64,000 nt of DNA, taken from NCBI GenBank assembly GCA_023414875.1, contig JAEZMV010000028.1, forward strand, positions 372,001 through 436,000, given 5' to 3'. The notes beneath the pieces are model-generated. The model was not told the DNA's origin, made no database searches, and saw only the letters and a list, made by a program, of their open reading frames with translations. Positions 46,219-54,354 of the stretch are shown here, in pieces; position 1 is the first letter of the stretch, and each line of letters begins with the position of its first letter. The translations under genes were made by a program, and so were the position numbers. This DNA is from Bacillota bacterium. GTDB taxonomy: Bacteria; Bacillota; Clostridia; Lachnospirales; Lachnospiraceae.

Positions 46219-47640
46219 ATGAAAGAAATATTAAAACTTCCGCAGCAGTTCTTTCGTGTATTCAGTTCAAGGAACCGCTACATCTATATGGAAGCGCTGC
46301 TGACGATTTATGAGGAATATCTGTATAATGATTATTTCCTGACGAAGGAAACCTGTATTCAGTTGATCGCCGAGTATTTTTCAGACCGAATTGTGGATAT
46401 CTCAGCTGATGATGAGGAACAGGATGCTGACAGTATGGAGCCGATGGCAACCAAGGTATTAAATCGGTTAATACGGTTTTCCTGGCTTAAAAAAGTGGAG
46501 GATTACAGCTCCTTTAAAACGAATATCATTATACCGGACTATGCTTCCATTTTTATCGAAACTATAAAACGATTAAACAATCCTGACTCGGAGGAGTCGG
46601 ATTTATACATACAAAACGTCTATACGAATATCTATTCCTTTTATCATGATACAAAATCGGGAATGGAGCTATTAAAGGCGGCAAGGGTGAATACGACGAG
46701 ATTGAACCGAGCCCTACAGGATATGCTCCATAACATGGATCAATTTTTTGGTGCTCTGCTGGAGAAGAATAATTATGAGGAGCTGCTTCGGGAGCATCTA
46801 AATACCTATGTTGAGACGATTGTTAATAAAAAATATAGCTTACTAAAAACCAGTGATAATTTTTATATCTATAAAAATGATATCAAGAAGCTTCTTCGAA
46901 AAACTGCTGAGGATGAGAACAGGTTAAATCAATTAAAACATAAAATGATGACAGAGGGTAAGAAGGAAGAAGATATTGAAAATGAATTTATTGACCTTCT
47001 ATATGAGATTGAGCGTGGAATCATTAATATGGAAAAACGGATTACTCATATTGACACGGAGCATAGTAAATATATCAGGGCAACGGTAAGTCGTCTGGAA
47101 TATCTGCTAAGCAGTGATGATAATTTACAGGGTAATGTAATTGCTTTATTAAATCTGATGTCGAAAGAAGCAAACAGTGAATTGAATTCTCAGGTGGCGT
47201 CTTCTATATTAATGAATGATCCTACCATAATTTCAGCGGATTCTCTATATAAAAAGAGGGGCAAGAGAAAGCAATTCGAGGAAACCGTGGAGGCGGAGAC
47301 CTTTACAGAGGAAGAATTATCGAAGGAGGATATTCTTCGAATTAACCGGAATAAAAGTCGATACAATAAAGCACAGATTGAAGGCTTTATCCTGGACAAG
47401 ATGGTGGACGGGGTTTATCGGACAAAGGAGCATGCGATTAATAGCGATGAAGATTTTGAGCTTCTGGTCCTTGCCTATGATTACAGCATCCGAAGAAACA
47501 GTCCCTTCCATGTGGTTCCAGGTGACAAAGGTATGATAACCAATCAGAAATACTCATATCCTGATATGGTTTTTGAGAAGAATAGTGTTAATAAAACATT
47601 ATTTCAGGATAGCAAAGAATCAGAGAATTTTGATCTATAG
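46219..47640 (+). CDS. jetA: Wadjet system protein JetA
   Basis: 473 residues, helical and charged, no signal peptide. The N-terminus 'LPQQFFRVFSSRNRYIYMEALLTIYEEYLYNDYFLTKETCIQLIAEYF' is the JetA-family start, a kleisin-like winged-helix region. The centre is coiled ('NRLNQLKHKMMTEGKKEEDIENEFIDLLYEIERGIINMEKRI'), and the C-terminal wing includes 'VPGDKGMITNQKYSYPDMVF'. JetA bridges the two heads of the JetC SMC-like ATPase in a loop-extruding complex that recognises small circular DNA. AAGGAG at 46209 fits the ATG. It is the first gene of the operon; a 174-nt gap before jetB is unusual for this locus. Confidence 0.88.
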   Translation: MKEILKLPQQFFRVFSSRNRYIYMEALLTIYEEYLYNDYFLTKETCIQLIAEYFSDRIVDISADDEEQDADSMEPMATKVLNRLIRFSWLKKVEDYSSFKTNIIIPDYASIFIETIKRLNNPDSEESDLYIQNVYTNIYSFYHDTKSGMELLKAARVNTTRLNRALQDMLHNMDQFFGALLEKNNYEELLREHLNTYVETIVNKKYSLLKTSDNFYIYKNDIKKLLRKTAEDENRLNQLKHKMMTEGKKEEDIENEFIDLLYEIERGIINMEKRITHIDTEHSKYIRATVSRLEYLLSSDDNLQGNVIALLNLMSKEANSELNSQVASSILMNDPTIISADSLYKKRGKRKQFEETVEAETFTEEELSKEDILRINRNKSRYNKAQIEGFILDKMVDGVYRTKEHAINSDEDFELLVLAYDYSIRRNSPFHVVPGDKGMITNQKYSYPDMVFEKNSVNKTLFQDSKESENFDL

Positions 47641-47784
47641 AAATCTTCATAGCCTATGTAAATAGTAATGACATAGAAATCTCTATCACTTACTTAGATA
47701 GTTAAGACCTAGATATCAATGTGGCTTATATAATTAATTTAGTGAGATAATCTTTTGTTATCTTACTGAGAGATAAGATTTCTA
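47638..47784. repeat. Inverted-repeat-bounded spacer between jetA and jetB
   Basis: TAGAAATCTT (47638-47647, starting in the jetA stop codon) is the exact reverse complement of AAGATTTCTA (47775-47784). Between them lies a hairpin, AGTGAGATAA / TTATCTTACT, near 47740-47768. The spacer is strongly AT-rich and codes for nothing. It may be a small MITE-like insertion or chance in AT-rich DNA. Confidence 0.4.
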
Positions 47785-47814
47785 ATAATTTTGGAATCGA
47801 TAGAAAGGATACCC

Positions 47815-48462
47815 ATGTTCCCATATTACAGTGAACTTTTGGATGAAGAAAAAGAGGAGTTAAAAGAAGTAATTAAGACACTATACCATCAGACCTACTT
47901 GTTGGAGCGGAAATATGATAAAAAGTCAGAGAGATACCTACCGAATCGATTATACCGTGCCTGTGAGAGGCATCTGGATTTTTTGAAGGAGTATTATCAA
48001 ATTGCAGACATCGATCTGATTGAAAACAGACAGTTTGGTATTATACATATTGTCACTCAGAATTTACAGGGTGATAAGCTGAGTAAGCTGACAACCATCT
48101 TCGTCTTATTACTGAAGCTCATCTTTGATGAGCAGATGAATACGGCCTCAAGCTCCATCCATGTGTATACAACGTTGAATGAAGTCTATGATAAGATTCA
48201 TTTGTTCCGTCTATGGAATAACAAATCCATTTCACCTACCGAAATACGTAAAACGATTGCGGTACTCAAAAAATATCAGGTGATCGAGATAGCCGAAGAG
48301 CTGGGTGAATTAGAAGGAGATACGAGATTTATCATATATCCAACGGTCAATCTGTTACTGGACAACCAGTCCATCGGGGCAATCATCGAGCAGTATCAGG
48401 AGGAAGAGGAGGTAACCGAGGATGGACAGATATCAAGCATTTTCGAAAATGTGTCTGAATAA
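47815..48462 (+). CDS. jetB: Wadjet system protein JetB (DUF4194)
   Basis: 215 residues from ATG 47815, chosen because GAAAGGA at 47803-47809 fits; a TTG at 47791 does not. The body 'LPNRLYRACERHLDFLKEYYQIADIDLIENRQFGIIHI', 'LSKLTTIFVLLLKLIFDEQMNTASSS' and 'WNNKSISPTEIRKTIAVLKKYQVIEI' matches DUF4194/MukE-like winged-helix subunits. JetB dimers bind the kleisin JetA and support the JetC ATPase. Its end overlaps jetC by 41 nt, as in intact Wadjet operons. Confidence 0.88.
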   Translation: MFPYYSELLDEEKEELKEVIKTLYHQTYLLERKYDKKSERYLPNRLYRACERHLDFLKEYYQIADIDLIENRQFGIIHIVTQNLQGDKLSKLTTIFVLLLKLIFDEQMNTASSSIHVYTTLNEVYDKIHLFRLWNNKSISPTEIRKTIAVLKKYQVIEIAEELGELEGDTRFIIYPTVNLLLDNQSIGAIIEQYQEEEEVTEDGQISSIFENVSE

Positions 48463-51400
48463 CTGGCATTACATAAATGAGAAGCTATTGACCTTTCATG
48501 ATGAAATAAATTTCTTTACCGGACATTCCGGAAGCGGTAAATCCACAGTGTTAGATGCCTTGCAAATCGTATTATATTCAGATAGTAACGGACGCGGATT
48601 TTTTAATAAAGCTGCCAAAGAAGACTCCGACCGAACCTTGATTGAATACCTGAGAGGCATGAAGGTGGTACAGGAAAATAACGATATCAGTTATCTTCGA
48701 AATAAAAACTTCTCGACAACCATTGTATTGGAATTAAAAGATACCGAGACGCACAACTACCAAAGTCTTGGTGTTGTTTTTGATGTGGATGTTTCTGTTA
48801 ACGACGTTAGCAGAATGTTCTTTTGGCATACCGGAGAACTGGCTTCAAACCACTACCGTGATGGGGATAAGGTACTGTCGATTAGTGAATTAAAGGACTA
48901 TATTCAGGCGAACTATTCAAAAGAGGCTTATTACTTTAGCAGGACCAACGAGAAATTCCGTAATGAGCTATACAGCAATTATTTTGGGGGGCTGCATCCA
49001 AAGCATTTCCCGGCGCTTTTTAAGAAAGCAATTCCCTTTAAGATGGACATGAAGCTGGAGGACTTTGTTAAGAATTATATCTGTACTGAAAATGATATCC
49101 ATATGGAGGATATGCAGGATAGTGTTTCCCAGTATACCAGATTGAAGCGAAGGTTAGAGGATACCAAGAATGAAATCCAGCTGTTGACCGATATCAAGGA
49201 ACAGTATGGAAGATACGAGGCTCTGTCAAATCAGATTGTTCAATATCAATATAACCTTGATAAACTTGACATTACTACAATTTTGTCAAGACTTGAAAAG
49301 CTTCAACTTCAAAGGACACAGTATCAGGAAGATATCAAAACTCTTGACCATGCCATAGGTATATTGGAACTTGAGATTAAGGATTTACAGATTCAAAGAG
49401 ATGAGGTAGCATTCTCCATTCAAAACAGCGGTTATGAACATCTGGAAGCTGAGCTGGGGCATCTGAATCAGACCTTGGAGCTCTTATACCGCAGCAAGGC
49501 AGATTATGATAAAACAGTGAACCGTTTGAGAGAGTGGTTGGAGACCAAGCTTTTGGAACCCTTTGTAGAAGCGGGTATCAAGCATATGAAGGAATATCAG
49601 GCTTCCGGTTTGGAAATAGAACGGGTAAAATCAGCCCTTGCCGATCATAGAAGAGAAGCCGAGAAGGAAAAATCAGAAGTATCCGGTAAAATAAATGAAC
49701 TGAAGACAAAACTTTCCGAGATCTCAAAACAAATGACAATGCTAAAAAACGGTCAAAAGGCATACCCTTATTATCTGCTGGAAGCAAAGGATTATATAAC
49801 ACGAGAACTGGAACACATCTATGAGCTTCCAATCCGGGTAGATATCTTGGCGGATGTGATCGAAGTTAAGGATGAGAAGTGGCTGAATGCGATTGAAGGC
49901 TATATGGGTAATAATAAATTGAATCTGATTGTAGAGCCAGAGTATGCAAAGCATGCACTGGAGCTTTATAAAGGACTTGATCCCCATAAGTATTCTAAGG
50001 TTGCAGTGATTGATACCGAGCGTGTTCTACGGGATGCCAGAACTGCGCAGCATAATTCTCTTGCCAATGAGCTTGAGACCTCCTCCGATTATATCAAGGC
50101 TTATATTGATTATCTGATGGGTGCCGTAATCAAATGCAATTCTATAGAGGAGCTTCGCAACTATAAGAGCGGAATCACCATGGAGTGTGTACTTTATCAG
50201 GGCTTCAAATTACAGCATATCAATCCCCGCAATTATACGGAGGAGGCTTACATTGGTCGAAGTGCGATTGAACGAAGACTTCGTCTGTTGGAGCATACTC
50301 AGAAGGAATTACAGGAACAAAAGGAGCCTCTTGATTTTCGATTAAGAAGGGCGGAGGAACTTTTACGTTATGAATACCTGCAAAATGATACGGAGTTTTA
50401 TGAAAGTAAACTTCAGGAGCTTCACCAAATTCCTTCTATGGAGCAACAAAAGGAAGAGTATAAGCGTAGGATTAACGAACTGAAAGAATTAAATATTGAT
50501 GAATGGAAAGCAAAGAAGCTTTTATTAGAGCAGGTGATAGAAGCAAAGAGTAAACAGAAGGAAAAAGCCAGCATAGACTTACAATCCAAGGATAAAGATA
50601 TGAATGGATTTGGTGAGGAAATACTTACTCTGAATGAGCAATTGAACGAGAAGCAAGTAACCTATCAATTTGATGCTTTAAGAGAAGAAGCTTATCAGTT
50701 ATTTATAAGTGAGCACGAGAATAAGAAGACGGAGCATATTCGAAATGATTTGCTTAACCGAAAACAGATCAATGAGAAACAGATGGAGGATGAATTCTAT
50801 GTACTGATAAAGCGTAGAGAACATTACCATGCTTCCTATTCCTATCGGGGATTTTCTCTTACCGGTAAGGATAATATGGAATATGATCAATTGCTGGACA
50901 ATTTAAGCAGTGATAAACTAAACGAATTTACTCAGAAAGCAAATGAACAGGCGGTTCAGGCAATCTATCATTTTAAGACGGACTTTATCTATAAGGTACG
51001 GGATGCAATCAAGGAAGTGATGCAGCAGAAGGATGACCTAAACCGCATATTATCACAACTTGATTTCGGTAAGGATAAGTACAAATTCATTATTACCAAA
51101 AATAAAGGTGAGGATGGAAAGTTCTTTGATATGTTTATGGATGAGAACCTGGAGATTAATCCTCATCAGTTAACCGGCAATATGAGTCAACAGATGGATA
51201 TGTTCAGTATGCAGCATGAGAAGGATTATAGTGATCTGATTAATGAGCTGATTGAATTATTCATGCCTCCGGAAAACTGCGATACGAAAACGTTGGAGGA
51301 GGCAAGAGCCAATATGGAGAAATATGCGGATTACCGTACCTATCTGTCCTTTGATATGGAACAGCTGGTAGAAGGAATGCCCCCGATGCGACTCAGTAAG

Positions 51401-51781
51401 ATGCTGTCGAAGAACTCCGGCGGAGAGGGACAGAACCCACTCTATGTTGCTTTATTGGCAAGCTTTGCACAGGTTTATCGTATTAACCTAAAGTCAAATG
51501 TTCGTAGAAGACCAACCCCAAGACTGGTTGTACTGGATGAAGCATTTTCTAAGATGGATGCGGAGAAGGTTGGTAGCTGTATCGGACTGATAAGAAAATT
51601 GGGTTTCCAGGCAATCATAAGCGCTACCAATGATAAAATCCAGAACTACGTAGATAATGTAGATAAAACCTTTGTATTTGCAAACCCTAATAAAAACCGT
51701 ATCTCGGTTCAGGAGTTTGAGAAAAGGGAGTTTATTGAACTGTTAACCTCACAGGAGGATGGGGATGATGAGGCTAATTGA
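48422..51781 (+). CDS. jetC: Wadjet SMC-like ATPase JetC
   Basis: 1119 residues. The N-terminal head has 'INFFTGHSGSGKSTVLDALQIVLY' (Walker A from Gly34). Two long coiled-coil arms (about 225-450 and 615-880) flank a hinge region near 460-600. The C-terminal head has the signature 'LSKMLSKNSGGEGQNPLYVALLASF' and Walker B 'LVVLDEAFSKMD' with Asp1039-Glu1040. All catalytic motifs are present, so the ATPase looks functional. JetC drives DNA loop extrusion in the JetABC complex that lets JetD cut plasmids. Here the partner nuclease is broken. Confidence 0.92.
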   Translation: MDRYQAFSKMCLNNWHYINEKLLTFHDEINFFTGHSGSGKSTVLDALQIVLYSDSNGRGFFNKAAKEDSDRTLIEYLRGMKVVQENNDISYLRNKNFSTTIVLELKDTETHNYQSLGVVFDVDVSVNDVSRMFFWHTGELASNHYRDGDKVLSISELKDYIQANYSKEAYYFSRTNEKFRNELYSNYFGGLHPKHFPALFKKAIPFKMDMKLEDFVKNYICTENDIHMEDMQDSVSQYTRLKRRLEDTKNEIQLLTDIKEQYGRYEALSNQIVQYQYNLDKLDITTILSRLEKLQLQRTQYQEDIKTLDHAIGILELEIKDLQIQRDEVAFSIQNSGYEHLEAELGHLNQTLELLYRSKADYDKTVNRLREWLETKLLEPFVEAGIKHMKEYQASGLEIERVKSALADHRREAEKEKSEVSGKINELKTKLSEISKQMTMLKNGQKAYPYYLLEAKDYITRELEHIYELPIRVDILADVIEVKDEKWLNAIEGYMGNNKLNLIVEPEYAKHALELYKGLDPHKYSKVAVIDTERVLRDARTAQHNSLANELETSSDYIKAYIDYLMGAVIKCNSIEELRNYKSGITMECVLYQGFKLQHINPRNYTEEAYIGRSAIERRLRLLEHTQKELQEQKEPLDFRLRRAEELLRYEYLQNDTEFYESKLQELHQIPSMEQQKEEYKRRINELKELNIDEWKAKKLLLEQVIEAKSKQKEKASIDLQSKDKDMNGFGEEILTLNEQLNEKQVTYQFDALREEAYQLFISEHENKKTEHIRNDLLNRKQINEKQMEDEFYVLIKRREHYHASYSYRGFSLTGKDNMEYDQLLDNLSSDKLNEFTQKANEQAVQAIYHFKTDFIYKVRDAIKEVMQQKDDLNRILSQLDFGKDKYKFIITKNKGEDGKFFDMFMDENLEINPHQLTGNMSQQMDMFSMQHEKDYSDLINELIELFMPPENCDTKTLEEARANMEKYADYRTYLSFDMEQLVEGMPPMRLSKMLSKNSGGEGQNPLYVALLASFAQVYRINLKSNVRRRPTPRLVVLDEAFSKMDAEKVGSCIGLIRKLGFQAIISATNDKIQNYVDNVDKTFVFANPNKNRISVQEFEKREFIELLTSQEDGDDEAN

Positions 51782-52330
51782 TTTAATTATTGATCAGTAT
51801 GAGAGAAACTGAAGCAAGGAAAAGGTAAACAGGATTATTGTGAACTGGAGAAGCTGTTATTATGCCTAACAGGTATTGATCAACTGGAAACCCCAATTTT
51901 TAAAAGAGTATTCAGTAAGCGGTACCTGAAAAACTCAAAGATTTTTGAAAAGGAGCTTCAGAAGAAGATAATCCGTATCGCAAGAAAGTATTTGCAAGAG
52001 ATTGAGGATACGATGGAGGATACCGAAGTACTCTCTCAGCTTTACATTGAGGAATATTCTCAGGAATTAGCTTTAAAAGGCAGTATTAAATTAGAAGTAT
52101 CCGGCTGTGTAATTGATACAGGCGTATTTCCTTACGGTACGGTATTAAACACCCAAACCTTAAAGAATGCTATCGTTATGGATAACCCACAGATCAAAAA
52201 GGTTATGACAATTGAAAACAAAGCAAATTATACTGCTGAACCTATGCAGGAGGGTACGGTTGTCATCTTTAGCCATGGATATTTTTCACCGGTAGAGAGG
52301 GACTTTTTAAAAAAACTTCGGGATAAGCTT
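51765..52330 (+). pseudogene. jetD: Broken jetD (Wadjet nuclease), frameshifted and 3' truncated
   Basis: A normal start is still present: CAGGAGG then ATG 51765, overlapping jetC by 17 nt, giving 'MMRLIDLIIDQYERN' and a stop at 51810-51812. Reading resumes in another frame from 51809 without a start: 'KLLLCLTGIDQLETPIFKRVFSKRYLKNSKIFEKELQKKI', then the JetD-typical 'VFPYGTVLNTQTLKNAIVM', 'VMTIENKANY' and 'FSHGYFSPVERDFLKKLRDKL'. The usual C-terminal toprim part (with the metal-binding D-x-D and 'G-G-x-x-I-F') is missing. Intact JetD is near 380 residues; about 190 remain. The nuclease must be inactive. Confidence 0.85.
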
Positions 52331-52749
52331 TCAAAGAGTATATGCGCCGGAACGGAAATATGAATCAATGGGTGAACGGATATCCGGATATCGAAGCGAT
52401 TACAAAGGATTTAGCTTCAAATAATAGCTATGTATGTATTGACGACAATCAAATCGTCGGGGTTTTTACCTTTATCAAGGGGATTGACCCCACTTATATT
52501 CATATCTACGAAGGAAATTGGCTGAATGAAGCATCATACGGTGTGGTACACAGAATTGCATCCCTTACCCACAAAAAAGGGGTTGCTTCCTATTGCCTGA
52601 ACTGGTGTTATGAGCAGATTAATAATATTAAGATAGATACACACAGAGATAATATTATTATGCAGAAGCTGCTGGAGAAGAACGGTTATACCTATTGTGG
52701 GATTATCTATCTGGAAAGTGGGGCCGAGAGGCTGGCATATCAAAAGTAG
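52331..52749 (+). pseudogene. N-terminally truncated GNAT acetyltransferase
   Basis: About 139 codons resemble a Lachnospiraceae GNAT enzyme without its first ~35 residues: 'YMRRNGNMNQWVNGYPDIEAITKDL', 'SYVCIDDNQIVGVFTFIKGIDPTYIHIYEGNWLN', 'YGVVHRIASLTHKKGVASYCLNWCYEQ', 'RIDTHRDN'-like 'IKIDTHRDNIIMQKLLEKNGYTYCGII'. Reading upstream, the frame goes through 'AFKEY' and then a stop, and that sequence is already jetD in another frame. ATG 52342 could start a short protein, but no ribosome site is there. The acetyl-CoA loop 'HRIASLTHKKGVA' is kept, so residual function cannot be excluded. Confidence 0.72.
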
Positions 52750-52905
52750 ATGAAGTCTCTATAGTAACATATCTGTACGGTATAATATTTGATCTAATAT
52801 ATAATTAGGCTCTAATACATTGTAAAAATTTTTATGTTAGTTCTTATTGAGAAAAATTGACCATTAAGCCTCTTGATAATCAATTTGATATCATGTACCA
52901 TAATA

Positions 52906-52929
52906 GCGAGTTAGCGGCTGCTAACTCGC
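52906..52929 (+). promoter_or_regulatory. Hairpin directly upstream of the DUF3793 ribosome site
   Basis: Perfect 10-bp stem GCGAGTTAGC (52906-52915) / GCTAACTCGC (52920-52929) with loop GGCT, ending 1 nt before AAAGGAGG. It could regulate translation or be an upstream terminator. A weak Fur-like TTGATAATCAATTTGATA lies at 52873-52890. Confidence 0.55.
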
Positions 52930-52941
52930 AAAGGAGGACTT

Positions 52942-53574
52942 ATGAAACATGATGTAATCAATATGAACAGCCATATAAGCAATCAGGGATTGAATATGCA
53001 GATAGCAAAGCAGTGTGCTCCGCTTCTGACAGGAATAAAGATATCAAATATACTAATTACGAGCAGCTCAAATAAGGAAAAAGTGATGGAGATCTTTTGT
53101 AATTCATCGATATGGTATAAAGAAATTTATCGTGAAAACGGAAGAACTACCTTTTTCTTGTATAATCCTAAAAAACTGATGGAATATTTACAACGACCGG
53201 AAATTAAGAGATTGATGTCAGCCTTAGGTTATAAGAATATTGATATCGAGAGTGTGCTCGAAGTATTTTCCTCCCGGTTCTGTGAATATATGAGGGAGAG
53301 AGAATTATTTCCACACGAAATGGGATTGCTGCTAGGATATCCGATTGCTGATGTGGTTGGTTTCATAGAGCAAAAAGGTAAGAATTCTTTATACTCAGGA
53401 TACTGGAAGGTCTATAGTGATCTTCAGGGAGCACACAATACCTTTGATCAGTACCGGAGTGCAAAGGAAACAGTAATGCAACTGGTAACAGAAGGTATTA
53501 GTATCAAACGGATTGTGATGCTGTATCATACCGCCAACAATATCTCTGATTTACACCAATTATTTGCGGTATAA
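52942..53574 (+). CDS. DUF3793 family protein
   Basis: 210 residues. 'CAPLLTGIKISNILI', 'RELFPHEMGLLLGYPIADVVGFIEQKGKNSLYSGYWKVYSDLQGAHNTFDQYRSAKETVMQL' is the core of DUF3793, a clostridial family often found beside ferrous iron transport genes. No signal peptide or membrane span. The strong site AAAGGAGG lies just before the ATG and just after a 10-bp hairpin. Function is unknown; its location suggests a role in iron homeostasis. Confidence 0.82.
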   Translation: MKHDVINMNSHISNQGLNMQIAKQCAPLLTGIKISNILITSSSNKEKVMEIFCNSSIWYKEIYRENGRTTFFLYNPKKLMEYLQRPEIKRLMSALGYKNIDIESVLEVFSSRFCEYMRERELFPHEMGLLLGYPIADVVGFIEQKGKNSLYSGYWKVYSDLQGAHNTFDQYRSAKETVMQLVTEGISIKRIVMLYHTANNISDLHQLFAV

Positions 53575-53635
53575 CAGAGTAAAATTCTAGCTTCATAGTA
53601 AAAAACTAGGGAGGGTACTAGAAACGGCATAATTA

Positions 53636-53650
53636 TGATAATAATTATCA
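53636..53650 (+). promoter_or_regulatory. Fur-box-like operator 1
   Basis: TGATAATAATTATCA, a perfect 7-1-7 palindrome of the Fur type, 10 nt upstream of the -35 box of the feo promoter. Confidence 0.75.
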
Positions 53651-53659
53651 AAAAAGGTA

Positions 53660-53688
53660 TTGACAAACCATTTGAGTTAGAATATAGT
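53660..53688 (+). promoter_or_regulatory. feo operon promoter
   Basis: TTGACA (53660-53665), 17-nt spacer, TATAGT (53683-53688). It is flanked on both sides by Fur-type palindromes. Confidence 0.82.
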
Positions 53689-53707
53689 AACTATGAGCGA
53701 AATGTTA

Positions 53708-53724
53708 ATGATAATCATTATCAT
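53708..53724 (+). promoter_or_regulatory. Fur-box-like operator 2
   Basis: ATGATAATCATTATCAT, a perfect 8-1-8 palindrome close to the consensus GATAATGATAATCATTATC, about 14 nt downstream of the expected transcription start. A repressor here would block elongation or promoter clearance. Confidence 0.85.
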
Positions 53725-53774
53725 ATTTATTAAATGATTTAATTTTATTATCAAGATAGAAAGAAGGAATGGAC

Positions 53775-53987
53775 ATGTCATTAGCTATGGTGAATTTAGG
53801 AGAGACCAGAGTGGTTTCAGAATTTAGAGTCAAGGATGATATGAAGCGTCATCTTCAGGATCTGGGATTTATCAAGGGTGAAAAAGTTCAAGTCGTAGGC
53901 GATAACCCTAGTGGCCTGATTCTTATGATTAAGGGTGCTAAAGTGGCTTTAAACCGTGGATTGGCGTCCTTGATTATTGTGGAATAG
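53775..53987 (+). CDS. feoA: FeoA family protein
   Basis: 70 residues from ATG 53775 (AGAAGGA at 53762-53768 is too close to ATG 53769). The FeoA SH3-like fold shows 'FRVKDDMKRHLQDLGFIKGEKVQVVGDNPSGLILMIKGAKVALNRGLASLI'. FeoA is a small cytoplasmic partner of FeoB in ferrous iron uptake. It is the first gene after the Fur-controlled promoter and one of two feoA copies here. Confidence 0.92.
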   Translation: MSLAMVNLGETRVVSEFRVKDDMKRHLQDLGFIKGEKVQVVGDNPSGLILMIKGAKVALNRGLASLIIVE

Positions 53988-54019
53988 TTTAAATTTATAT
54001 ATATCGAGGAGGATGAAGG

Positions 54020-54244
54020 ATGACATTAAAGGATTTAAAACCGGGTCAGTCCGGTACTGTGATATCCATAGGAGAAAAAGGTGTCATGAGAAGAAGAATA
54101 ATGGATATGGGAGTAACCCCGGGAGCAATTGTAAAGGTGATTAAAGTAGCGCCCTTAGGAGATCCGATTGAAATTAATATCAGAGGTTATGAGTTGAGCT
54201 TGAGAAAAGAAGAAGCGAATCAAATACAGGTCGAGCTTAGTTAA
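54020..54244 (+). CDS. feoA: FeoA family protein, second copy
   Basis: 74 residues. 'LKDLKPGQSGTVISIGEKGVMRRRIMDMGVTPGAIVKVIKVAPLGDPIEINIRGYELSLRKEEANQIQV' is a more canonical FeoA than the first copy, with the conserved 'R-R-x-x-D-M-G' and 'G-D-P-I-E-I'. It lies 32 nt after feoA-1 in the same operon. Paired FeoA proteins are common in clostridia; each probably contacts the FeoB G domain. Confidence 0.93.
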   Translation: MTLKDLKPGQSGTVISIGEKGVMRRRIMDMGVTPGAIVKVIKVAPLGDPIEINIRGYELSLRKEEANQIQVELS

Positions 54245-54354
54245 TCTGTAATTTTTTTGTGCAAGAGTTAGCTAATGCTAACTATAATGATAAACTAATG
54301 ATTAATAACTTGATTAAATTTAGGCTGAAGGACACAGCCCTATAGGAGGAAATT

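Noticed and set aside
47638..47815. Possible short CRISPR-like repeats between jetA and jetB
   Set aside because: Repeats are inverted, short and irregular; there are no equal spacers.
52873..52890. Third Fur box before the DUF3793 gene
   Set aside because: Only the left half matches; the right half is a direct rather than inverted repeat.
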